This document shows positions 1 to 7,117 of a stretch of 53,003 bases of DNA, one piece after another. The position numbers and the translations under genes are program-made. The first letter of the stretch is position 1; each line of letters starts with the position of its first letter. The notes under the pieces were generated by a model that searched no databases, had not been told where the DNA came from, and was given only the letters and a program-made list of their open reading frames with translations. The stretch is taken from contig DASPOR010000204.1 of the NCBI GenBank assembly GCA_035625915.1, positions 1 through 53,003 of the forward strand, written 5' to 3'. The stretch comes from Alphaproteobacteria bacterium. Its GTDB lineage: Bacteria > Pseudomonadota > Alphaproteobacteria > JACZXZ01.

Positions 1-10
1 CCCGGGCGGC

Positions 11-40
11 CCCAAAATCGCGGGCCAGGGCGGTTTTGGG
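11..40. repeat. Strong inverted repeat near the left edge
   Basis: An 11-bp stem (11-21 with 30-40, one G-T wobble) flanks an 8-base loop. On the plus strand it is not followed by a T run, so an intrinsic terminator for an upstream gene is only one option. A regulatory or REP-like palindrome is equally possible. The rest of 1-155 shows no convincing gene. Confidence 0.5.
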
Positions 41-155
41 CCGTGAAAAAGCGGGCTTTGTCAAAGAACCATTGGGCGTCCCGGGGAAATCGCGATTGAA
101 CCTAGCGTCCAGATGTGTCACGCAAATCCAAGTGGCAAGGGGAGAAACGCGCGCC

Positions 156-1259
156 GTGGCATCGAGGCTGACCGCAATTTATCGCATCCGAGCCGACGAA
201 GGATCGATCGATCGCCGCGCAGACGCGATCGCCACGGAGCAAAGCGTGGAAATGCCCATTTCCGCGATCGACGATCCCCAGATCCTCGCGGATATCGTGG
301 GCCGGGTCGCGGGGATAAAGGAGATCGGCGAGCACCTTTTCGAGGCGCGCATCGACTTGGCCGTCACGACGACCGGCCTCGAGGCCGGGCAACTCATGAA
401 CATGTTGTTCGGCAACACCTCAATTCACGACGACGTCGTCTTGCACGACGTCGAATTTCCCCCCGAAATGTTCTCGACATTCGCCGGCCCGCGTCACGGC
501 ATCGATGGTTTGCGCGCGCTGACGGGTGCGAATGGACGTGCCATGACCTGTTCGGCACTGAAGCCGCAAGGCCTATCGCCGGCACGGCTCGCCGAATTGG
601 CGGGGCAACTCGCCCGGGGTGGGCTCGATTTCATCAAGGACGATCATGGTCTTGCCGACCAGGCCTACAGTCCCTTCGCGGAGCGCGTGCGCGCTTGCGC
701 GCGCGCCGTGCGGGAAGCCCGTGCGGCGACCGGGCGGCATACCCTTTATGTACCGAGCCTTTCGGGCGATCTCGACAGGCTTCGAGTGCAGATCGATTTT
801 GTCAGGGAAAACAGTCTTGCGATGGTGCTCATCGCCCCGATGATTGTCGGCATCCCGGCCCTCTCCGCTCTCGTCAATGACTACCCCGAGATCGCCTTCA
901 TGGCGCATCCAGCGATGGCGGGTGCGGCCCGGATCGCACCTCCGCTGCTCCTCGGAAGGCTTTTCCGTCTCTTCGGCGCAGACGCCACCATTTTTCCCAA
1001 TCATGGGGGGCGATTTGGTTATTCCCGCGAGACCTGCCGGCAATTGGCGGAGGCCGCCGCCGCATCGTGGGGAGGGCTGCGCATGACAGCACCGGTGCCC
1101 GCCGGCGGGATGACGCTCGAACGGGTCCCGGAGATGCTTGACTTCTATGGCCCCGATGTAATCCTACTGATCGGCGGCGGATTGCTCGCCGCGCGTGAGC
1201 GATTGACCGAATCGACAGCGGCTTTCACGCGCTCGGTGCAGCAGCACCAATATAAGTGA
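156..1259 (+). CDS. RuBisCO-like protein (form IV), probable 5-methylthioribulose-1-phosphate isomerase type
   Basis: This is a RuBisCO large-subunit superfamily protein of about 367 residues. A GTG at 156 preceded by AAGGGGAG (138-145) is the preferred start; an in-frame TTG at 36 would add 40 residues lacking family character. RuBisCO landmarks remain: SALKPQGL (Lys136, the Lys175 position) and GGLDFIKDDH (Lys161, the carbamylated-lysine position). The metal-ligand Glu204 position is His164, and loop 6 reads PNHGGRFGYS without the catalytic lysine, so it should not fix CO2. From family knowledge, the R. rubrum homologue isomerises 5-methylthioribulose-1-phosphate to 1-methylthioxylulose-5-phosphate in methylthioadenosine salvage. 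The cupin gene 6 bases downstream supports that role. The exact isomerase assignment is inferred. Confidence 0.85.
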   Translation: MASRLTAIYRIRADEGSIDRRADAIATEQSVEMPISAIDDPQILADIVGRVAGIKEIGEHLFEARIDLAVTTTGLEAGQLMNMLFGNTSIHDDVVLHDVEFPPEMFSTFAGPRHGIDGLRALTGANGRAMTCSALKPQGLSPARLAELAGQLARGGLDFIKDDHGLADQAYSPFAERVRACARAVREARAATGRHTLYVPSLSGDLDRLRVQIDFVRENSLAMVLIAPMIVGIPALSALVNDYPEIAFMAHPAMAGAARIAPPLLLGRLFRLFGADATIFPNHGGRFGYSRETCRQLAEAAAASWGGLRMTAPVPAGGMTLERVPEMLDFYGPDVILLIGGGLLAARERLTESTAAFTRSVQQHQYK

Positions 1260-1265
1260 GAATGC

Positions 1266-1736
1266 ATGGACACGAACGACACGGGACGCATCCGCGATTT
1301 CCTCGACGGGTTTCGATGGGACAGGGTCGCCCATCTTCCTTATAAAGAGGAGGGGAGTGCGCCATTCAAAGACATAACCCGACAAGTTCTTTTCGCCGAT
1401 CCGCGGCTGCATTGCGAACTGCGCTATTTCGAAATGGCGGCCGGCGGCTATTCCACACTCGAGCGCCATGCGCATATGCACGGCGTGATGGTTCTGCGCG
1501 GACGGGGAGAATGTCTCGTCGGCGGCGAGGTGCGTGCGGTGAAACCTTACGACCTTGTTTCGATTCCACCGTGGACGTGGCACCAATTCCGTGCCTCGCG
1601 GCGTGAGCCGCTCGGGTTTCTCTGCATGGTCAACGCCGAGCGCGACAGGCCGCAGCTTCCGACGGTGGAGGAACTCAGCGCCCTCCGGGCCGATCCCCAC
1701 ATAGCCGCCTTCCTCGACGGGCGCTCAGCGAGCTGA
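1266..1736 (+). CDS. Cupin, probable 1-methylthioxylulose-5-phosphate methylsulfurylase
   Basis: A 156-residue single-domain cupin. Motif 1 has LERHAHMHG (His68, His70, His72) and motif 2 has PPWTWHQF (His106), a plausible metal site. A cysteine in PLGFLCMV (about residue 120) lies where the R. rubrum family has a conserved cysteine. In R. rubrum the cupin that follows the RuBisCO-like gene transfers the methylthio group of 1-methylthioxylulose-5-phosphate to a thiol, releasing 1-deoxyxylulose-5-phosphate for isoprenoid synthesis. The 6-base gap to the RuBisCO-like gene indicates cotranscription. Fold and context are strong; the reaction is inferred by homology recalled from memory. Confidence 0.8.
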   Translation: MDTNDTGRIRDFLDGFRWDRVAHLPYKEEGSAPFKDITRQVLFADPRLHCELRYFEMAAGGYSTLERHAHMHGVMVLRGRGECLVGGEVRAVKPYDLVSIPPWTWHQFRASRREPLGFLCMVNAERDRPQLPTVEELSALRADPHIAAFLDGRSAS

Positions 1737-1745
1737 GGCTTGCAG

Positions 1746-2042
1746 ATGGACTTTGCATCGTTCAAGCGCTCGCTCTCCGCCGAAACGCCGGCCGCGGAGC
1801 TGCGTGGCGCACTTCAGGCACTTTGGTGGGACGCGAAGGGCGATTGGGATAAGGCGCATAAATGTGCGCAGGCCGACAAAAGTAAATCAGGCGACTGGGT
1901 CCATGCCTATCTTCACCGGAAGGAGGGCGACGCATCCAATGCGGGCTATTGGTATGGCCGCGTGGGGAAGGAATTGTCGAAGCTTTCCCTCGAAGAGGAA
2001 TGGCGCGAAATTTCGGAAGCACTGCTGAGGGAGGGCCTCTAA
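1746..2042 (+). CDS. Small conserved protein of unknown function in the RuBisCO-like/cupin operon
   Basis: A 98-residue soluble protein beginning MDFASFKRSL. The ATG at 1746 follows GAGG (1734-1737), and the gene starts 9 bases after the cupin stop, so it is very probably in the same transcript. It is rich in Trp, Lys and Glu, with no signal peptide or membrane segment. A core around WVHAYLHRKEGDASNAGYWY resembles small proteobacterial hypothetical proteins that I recognise only as a pattern. No catalytic motif is evident. Its position makes it a candidate accessory protein of the methylthio salvage genes, but this is inference. Confidence 0.75.
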   Translation: MDFASFKRSLSAETPAAELRGALQALWWDAKGDWDKAHKCAQADKSKSGDWVHAYLHRKEGDASNAGYWYGRVGKELSKLSLEEEWREISEALLREGL

Positions 2043-2129
2043 AGCTCAACGCGCCGCCGTGCCTGTGCTACTATGACGAATGACAAGCGACCCCCAAGAG
2101 GGTCGACGGAACCATAAGGGAGGCCAAAA

Positions 2130-3455
2130 ATGACAACAGTTGAAAGCGCCAGTGCCACGCTATCCGATGCCGAGCATTCGAAGCAGCTTCGCCGCGCGAT
2201 TGTGGCGAGCACGGTCGGCACCGCGATCGAATGGTACGATTTCTTCCTCTACGGCGTGGTCACGGCCAGCGTCTTCGCGAAGCTCTATTTTCCGAACGAA
2301 GATCCGCTGTCGGGAACATTGAATTCGTTCGCCATTTACGCCGTTGGCTTCATTGCACGCCCGATCGGGGCGGCGATCTTCGGCCACTACGGCGATCGCA
2401 TCGGCCGTAAGGCGACGCTGATCGCAACACTCATGTTGATGGGTGTCGCAACCTTCCTCGTGGCTTTCGTGCCGAGCTACAGCAGCATCGGCATCTGGGG
2501 TGCGATCATCCTCACCGTCCTGCGGTTCGTTCAAGGTGTGGGGGTGGGCGGGGAATGGGGTGGGTCGGTGCTCCTTTCGATGGAATGGGCCAAGACGAGC
2601 TCATCCCGGGGTTTCGTGGCATCCTGGCCGCAATTCGGGGTACCCTGCGGTCTGTTGCTCTCAAATCTCGCTTTCCTTGCGTTCAGCGCGATTTCCGGTG
2701 ATCAGTTCATCGTCTGGGGCTGGCGGATACCGTTCATGCTCAGCATCGTCCTCGTCGGTATCGGCCTCTACATCCGGCTCGGCATTCTCGAAACGCCCGT
2801 TTTCACGAAGTTGGTCTCGGAGAAGAAGATCGAGCGCCAGCCCATGCTCGAGGTGATCAAGCGGCACCCGAAGGAGATCATCGTCTCGGCGTTCGTGCGC
2901 GTTGCGGAGCAGGCCCCGTTCTACCTCTTCACGGTTTTCGTGTTCGTATATGGGACGAAGGCCTTGAATTTATCGCGGGATTTCATCCTCTTCGCGGTCA
3001 TGGTGGCATCCTGCGTGTCGTTCGTTTCGATCCCGCTCTCCGGCCATATTTCCGATCGTATTGGCCGCCGAAAGATGTATGTGCTGGGTGCGATAACGGT
3101 CGGTGTGTTCGGGTTCATTTACTTCGCCATGTTGGACTCCGGCTCATCGGCGCTGATCTTCCTCGCGATCGTGCTCTCCCTGATCCCGCACGACATGATG
3201 TACGGTCCCCAAGCGGCCTTCATCGCGGAATCCTTCACGGGCCGGCTCCGCTACAGCGGCGCCTCGCTCGGCTACCAGCTCGCGTCGATCATCGCCGGCG
3301 GCCCGGCGCCGTTGATTGCGACCGCACTATTCGCTAAATACATGTCCGGCTACGCAGTCGCGGCCTATATTCTCTTCTGCGCCGTCGTTACGGTAATTGC
3401 GTCGATGATGATGAAGGACTACACGGGCAAGGACATCGAGGGCGAGTACGAGTAG
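2130..3455 (+). CDS. MFS transporter, metabolite:H+ symporter (MHS) type
   Basis: A 441-residue polytopic inner-membrane protein with about 12 hydrophobic segments. The MHS/ShiA/ProP signature appears early (TAIEWYDFFLYG), followed by GDRIGRKATL in the first cytoplasmic loop and SDRIGRRKMY in the mid-protein repeat. Such carriers import organic acids, osmolytes or aromatic acids with protons; the substrate cannot be read from sequence. The start is supported by AAGGGAGG at 2116-2123. A short hairpin CGACCC/GGGTCG lies in the leader near 2090-2105. It follows the methylthio salvage genes on the same strand after an 87-base gap, so co-regulation is possible but not shown. Confidence 0.88.
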   Translation: MTTVESASATLSDAEHSKQLRRAIVASTVGTAIEWYDFFLYGVVTASVFAKLYFPNEDPLSGTLNSFAIYAVGFIARPIGAAIFGHYGDRIGRKATLIATLMLMGVATFLVAFVPSYSSIGIWGAIILTVLRFVQGVGVGGEWGGSVLLSMEWAKTSSSRGFVASWPQFGVPCGLLLSNLAFLAFSAISGDQFIVWGWRIPFMLSIVLVGIGLYIRLGILETPVFTKLVSEKKIERQPMLEVIKRHPKEIIVSAFVRVAEQAPFYLFTVFVFVYGTKALNLSRDFILFAVMVASCVSFVSIPLSGHISDRIGRRKMYVLGAITVGVFGFIYFAMLDSGSSALIFLAIVLSLIPHDMMYGPQAAFIAESFTGRLRYSGASLGYQLASIIAGGPAPLIATALFAKYMSGYAVAAYILFCAVVTVIASMMMKDYTGKDIEGEYE

Positions 3456-3511
3456 ACGCGACCGGGCCCACGAGGTCCCGGTACGGCATATTTCGCCTCG
3501 GCTAAGTTTGG

Positions 3512-3549
3512 AAACCGCGCAGGGTGAAACCGCCCGGCGCGGTTTTCCT
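3512..3549 (+). terminator. Probable rho-independent terminator after the MHS transporter
   Basis: AAACCGCGC (3512-3520) pairs perfectly with GCGCGGTTT (3537-3545) and is followed by TTTTCCTTT. The 16-base loop is long. It lies between convergent genes, as expected for a terminator. Confidence 0.6.
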
Positions 3550-3629
3550 TTATGCGACCCGCCATTCTTCAAACCCGACCGGCCGAGAGCGGCTTCTTGC
3601 CTCCGCCGCCTGGCACCGGACCCGCTCGG

Positions 3630-4493
3630 TCAGCGCCAGCCGAGTCGGTCGAAGAACGTCGCGATCTCCTTGGCCGCACGATCCGGGTCCTCGCGATGGG
3701 GGAAGTGACCGACGCCGGGGAACATCGCGAGATCGAGCTTGGCAAAAGTCTCGCCAAGACGATCGGTCCATGCGGAGGGGAAGAGCGGATCGTGTTCCGG
3801 CCATCGCACGCAAGTGGGTGGCGTGATCGGCGGCAATGCGGGCGCTTGCCCCTTCATCATCGCGATGCGCCCTGCGTGGCTTGCATAGTAGTGGGCGAAG
3901 CCACCCGCGAGGTTTCCCGGTTTCAGAAAATTGTCCGCGAATTCGGCAACGACGTCGTCAAAGGCGTTCTTGCGGAATGCCCAATGGCGGAGGAAGTGCG
4001 CGATGTAGGCACGGCATGTCTCCCGCGACGCCCCAACGATGGTCGGCGCCATTTCCATCTGATGGAAGGATTGATACCAAATCTCGATCAGCCGGTCGGG
4101 CGTGCCCATGCGCGGTCCGATGCCGGGATAAACGAAATCGAAAAAGACCAAACCGACAACGCGTTCCGGCGCCTTTCGTGCGAGCGGCTGCATCGCCGCC
4201 CCGCCGATGTCGTGACCGATGACGCCGACGCGGTCGATCCCAAGTGCCGTCAGCAACGCCAGCATGTCTTGCGCGTGGCCGTCCGGGCCGAACGGCCCGT
4301 TCGGTTTGTCGCTGTCGCCGAAGCCGCGCAAATCGGGGGCGATAAGGCGGTAGCGATCCGCGAGGCGTTGCATGACGGGTTCCCAGGTGAGCCAAAACTC
4401 CGGCCAACCGTGGAGCAGCAAGAGCGGCGCCCCTTGCCCGATTTGGGCAACATGAAATGAGGCGCCATTTGCGCGTACCGTCGCGTGTTGCAT
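3630..4493 (-). CDS. Alpha/beta hydrolase, haloalkane dehalogenase/epoxide hydrolase-like
   Basis: A 287-residue alpha/beta-hydrolase-fold enzyme. The ATG at 4493 is chosen because GGGAGGGAGAAGAG precedes it; an upstream in-frame start at 4574 would run into the preceding cupin gene. The oxyanion motif HGWP (28-31), nucleophile elbow GHDIGG with Asp95, and a late His in GVGHFPHRED (about 263) give an Asp-based triad typical of haloalkane/haloacetate dehalogenases and epoxide hydrolases. The arginine pair expected just after the nucleophile in fluoroacetate dehalogenases is absent, so defluorination is doubtful. It sits 31 bases downstream of a cupin gene, probably in the same transcript. Confidence 0.85.
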   Translation of the reverse strand: MQHATVRANGASFHVAQIGQGAPLLLLHGWPEFWLTWEPVMQRLADRYRLIAPDLRGFGDSDKPNGPFGPDGHAQDMLALLTALGIDRVGVIGHDIGGAAMQPLARKAPERVVGLVFFDFVYPGIGPRMGTPDRLIEIWYQSFHQMEMAPTIVGASRETCRAYIAHFLRHWAFRKNAFDDVVAEFADNFLKPGNLAGGFAHYYASHAGRIAMMKGQAPALPPITPPTCVRWPEHDPLFPSAWTDRLGETFAKLDLAMFPGVGHFPHREDPDRAAKEIATFFDRLGWR

Positions 4494-4524
4494 CTCTTCT
4501 CCCTCCCAAACCGAAGCCGTCAGG

Positions 4525-4857
4525 TCAGCCACCGACCGCATTGAAATCGTAGGCGCCGACACCCTGGAGGACACCGAACTTGCAAGCCCCTGCGTTCTTG
4601 CCGCTCACGCGATGGGCGCGTTTGGCGGGCACGACGCACGTATCGCCGGAATTGAGTTCGAAGATTTCCCTGGGTGCACGCGTCTCGACGACCATGGGCC
4701 CTTGCATGCAGAAGAAGCGATCGATGACGTTGCTGTGCCAGTGCCAGGGCACTTCCTGTCCCTCCGAGAGGGTCAGCACCACCATTCGCAGCTCTGGCGT
4801 TTCCGCCAATATCTCGTAGTCCGCGACTTCGTAGGTGAGGTTCTTTCGGTTCTCCAT
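4525..4857 (-). CDS. Small cupin-domain protein
   Basis: A 110-residue single cupin. Motif 1 reads VPWHWHSNVIDRFFCMQG, with HxH for metal binding, and motif 2 carries the AKRAHRV histidine. A strong Shine-Dalgarno AAGGAGGT precedes the ATG. The gene is first of a two-gene minus-strand unit with the alpha/beta hydrolase. Small cupins of this type occur as isomerases, dioxygenases or binding proteins; no substrate can be assigned. It is distinct in sequence from the cupin at 1266-1736. Confidence 0.8.
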   Translation of the reverse strand: MENRKNLTYEVADYEILAETPELRMVVLTLSEGQEVPWHWHSNVIDRFFCMQGPMVVETRAPREIFELNSGDTCVVPAKRAHRVSGKNAGACKFGVLQGVGAYDFNAVGG

Positions 4858-4953
4858 GAGACCTCCTTACGACCTGCCTGTTTTGGCCTGCCCGTGCATC
4901 GCTCACTTTTTGGCTTAACCGCATCGTACCATTGCGTCTCTGCATCGTGGCCG

Positions 4954-5985
4954 CTAAGAAGCGCCGGTTGCAATCACGGGTCCCGCCATCGCATGAATTG
5001 CGAGTGCGCGCTGTCGACCGTGGACGGTGTGAGAGCCAAAGTCCCGTGCGCTGACACCCTCGGGAAGTTGCGACACCCTCGCCAAAATATCCGTCGACGC
5101 CAAGAAATCCTGATCGAGTTCCCGGCATAGGCCCTCGAGCCTCGCGGTTGCATTAATCGTGTCCCCAAAATACGCGATCTTATGTTTGTCGATGCCGACC
5201 TCCGCGGTCACGATCGGGCCGCAATGCAGTGCGGCACGGAAGTGCGGCACGGTCTCAAAGTGCTTCCGCCAATAGGCCGCCTGATCCGCGATTTGCACCC
5301 GAATAGCGAAGACGCATCGGATGCAGTTGGCGTCCGCAACACCTGCTTGAATCGGCCAACTCACAATCGCGAGGTCGCCCACATAATCATCTATTCGGCC
5401 GCGAAACCGATGCACCGACTCGGAGACCGTCGCAAAAAAGGCGCCCAGATATTCCTGAGCACGAAGATCGCCGAATTTTTCGGCAAAACGCGTCGAGCCC
5501 GCGACGTCAATGAACAGAAAGACTCGATCCTCGCGTACCGGACGATGATACCGGCCGATCAGCAGGTCGACTAAAATGTCGTGCCCGATCAGATCGGTCA
5601 TGCGCACGAAAAACGTAAGGGCCGCGGACATCGCGAGGGAATAGGCGATTACCTCCGGCGTTGCCAATGCGGCTTCTCCGAACGAGCCGCGGATAATGCC
5701 AAGCGACCAAAACAGCGTGCCGGCGGCGAAGTTGCTTACGAGAATGGAGGCCACACACAGGCAGATTGCCGTCGGCGCATAGATCGGAAAGGCCAAGCTG
5801 CGCAGCCATGCGTTCAGCCGGGGCAGCAGCATACCCCTCACGAAGGCAAAAATGGGTACGCCCGTGACAAGACCGAAGATCGCCGAAACGAAAATAACGG
5901 ACTCGCGCGCAAGCAGGAAATGGTAGGCGACACCCGCCGCCGTGCTGACGAGGATAATCCAAATCCAGGCGTAAAAAGTGCGCAA
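4954..5985 (-). CDS. Membrane-anchored class III adenylate/guanylate cyclase
   Basis: A 343-residue protein with about four N-terminal membrane segments (roughly 5-26, 28-50, 66-98, 110-128) and a C-terminal cytoplasmic cyclase homology domain (about 150-330). Metal-binding aspartates are visible in FLFIDVAGST (Asp160) and YVGDLAIVSW (Asp204), and the transition-state Asn278 and Arg282 lie in INATARLEG, so the site looks intact. It should make a cyclic nucleotide, probably cAMP, in response to a membrane signal. The start is a TTG preceded by AAGGTCACGGGG. It stands alone between the cupin unit and the CBS-BON gene. Confidence 0.85.
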   Translation of the reverse strand: MRTFYAWIWIILVSTAAGVAYHFLLARESVIFVSAIFGLVTGVPIFAFVRGMLLPRLNAWLRSLAFPIYAPTAICLCVASILVSNFAAGTLFWSLGIIRGSFGEAALATPEVIAYSLAMSAALTFFVRMTDLIGHDILVDLLIGRYHRPVREDRVFLFIDVAGSTRFAEKFGDLRAQEYLGAFFATVSESVHRFRGRIDDYVGDLAIVSWPIQAGVADANCIRCVFAIRVQIADQAAYWRKHFETVPHFRAALHCGPIVTAEVGIDKHKIAYFGDTINATARLEGLCRELDQDFLASTDILARVSQLPEGVSARDFGSHTVHGRQRALAIHAMAGPVIATGAS

Positions 5986-6107
5986 TGGCCCCGTGACCTT
6001 GCAAATCGTATTCGATGACTCGGCTCACACGCCAATGAACCGGGCCTGGAGGGACGATCCGAACGCAGGCACCCCATCGGGCATTTTCGCTCGCGGAGGC
6101 AAGCGAC

Positions 6108-6944
6108 CTACTCCCAGCTCAAATGACTGCTGTCGACTTTCCTGACCCCGCGAATACCTTCGGCCAAGGCGTGCAAGGCGCGAACTTTCTCCGCGGAACC
6201 GACGAAGCCGGCGATTTTCACGACGCCGTTCTTGACACTGAAATTGATGTACCAGTCGGCGACCCAGCTTTCGGCCTTCAGCGCTTTCTCGAACCCGGCG
6301 CGGATGGCGCCATCGCTCTTCGAACTCTCATCGAGCTCACCGGCACGCAATAGCGCGCGGACGAGGTCGGCTCGGCTGATAATGCCCACAAGCCGCTTGC
6401 CGCGCATTACAGGCACGCGCTTGATCCGGTGAAGTTCGAGCGTTTCGGCGATTTCGGCGAGCGGGGTGGTTTCATCGACCGATATGACTCGCCTACTCAT
6501 CACGTCCTCCACGCGGCGGCCATGCTCCTTGAGGTAGCCGCGCGCCCTGGAATCGTCGCTCGAGAACAATTCGAGCCACCAGGAGCGTTGGCGACCGGTG
6601 CCGATCTCGGCACGGCGGTAAAGGTCACCCTCGCTGACGACGCCGACGAGACGCCCGGATTCGTCGATGACAGGAAGGCCGCTTATTCGTCGGCTCAGCA
6701 TCGTTCTGGCAACCTCCCTAAGCGATGTGTCCGGTGAAACAGTGATGACTCTGGAAGTCATGATGTCGTGCGCCTCCAACGCGCGACCGGCCGAGGCCGC
6801 AGCGCTCTCCTTGGAGGCGGGGCGGGCGGCCTTTCGTGCGGCCCGTTTGCTTCCAGTAAGCGTATTACTCGCCGATTCCCCGCCCATTTTGGTGCGGTTG
6901 GCCTTTGCAGAAATACTCCTCCGTCGCGGTGCGATCTTCGCCAT
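6108..6944 (-). CDS. Tandem CBS plus BON domain protein
   Basis: A 278-residue protein. A basic, Ala/Ser-rich N-terminal tail (1-55) precedes two CBS domains (about 58-112 and 146-200; SRRISGLPVIDESGRLVGVV and HRIKRVPVMRGKRLVGIIS) and a C-terminal BON domain (about 211-276). CBS pairs bind adenine nucleotides; BON domains associate with membranes or phospholipid. The family is common in alphaproteobacteria but its role is not defined. An exceptionally strong Shine-Dalgarno, GGAGGTGAT, precedes the ATG, suggesting high translation. It is divergent from the GMC oxidoreductase gene. Confidence 0.88.
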   Translation of the reverse strand: MAKIAPRRRSISAKANRTKMGGESASNTLTGSKRAARKAARPASKESAAASAGRALEAHDIMTSRVITVSPDTSLREVARTMLSRRISGLPVIDESGRLVGVVSEGDLYRRAEIGTGRQRSWWLELFSSDDSRARGYLKEHGRRVEDVMSRRVISVDETTPLAEIAETLELHRIKRVPVMRGKRLVGIISRADLVRALLRAGELDESSKSDGAIRAGFEKALKAESWVADWYINFSVKNGVVKIAGFVGSAEKVRALHALAEGIRGVRKVDSSHLSWE

Positions 6945-7117
6945 TGTCGATCACCTCCGTTTTGGAATTCGAGCGAAACTATACCACGCTTCGGATTGCC
7001 CGGTGCTCGGGCAAAAATTGCGGCTTAGTCCAGCGTATGGACCGCAAATGCAAGTCGCACCAGAATAGGTGGCGGGCGTCCCGCAGTCCGTGGACGATTG
7101 GCAGGAATGGCAACGCC

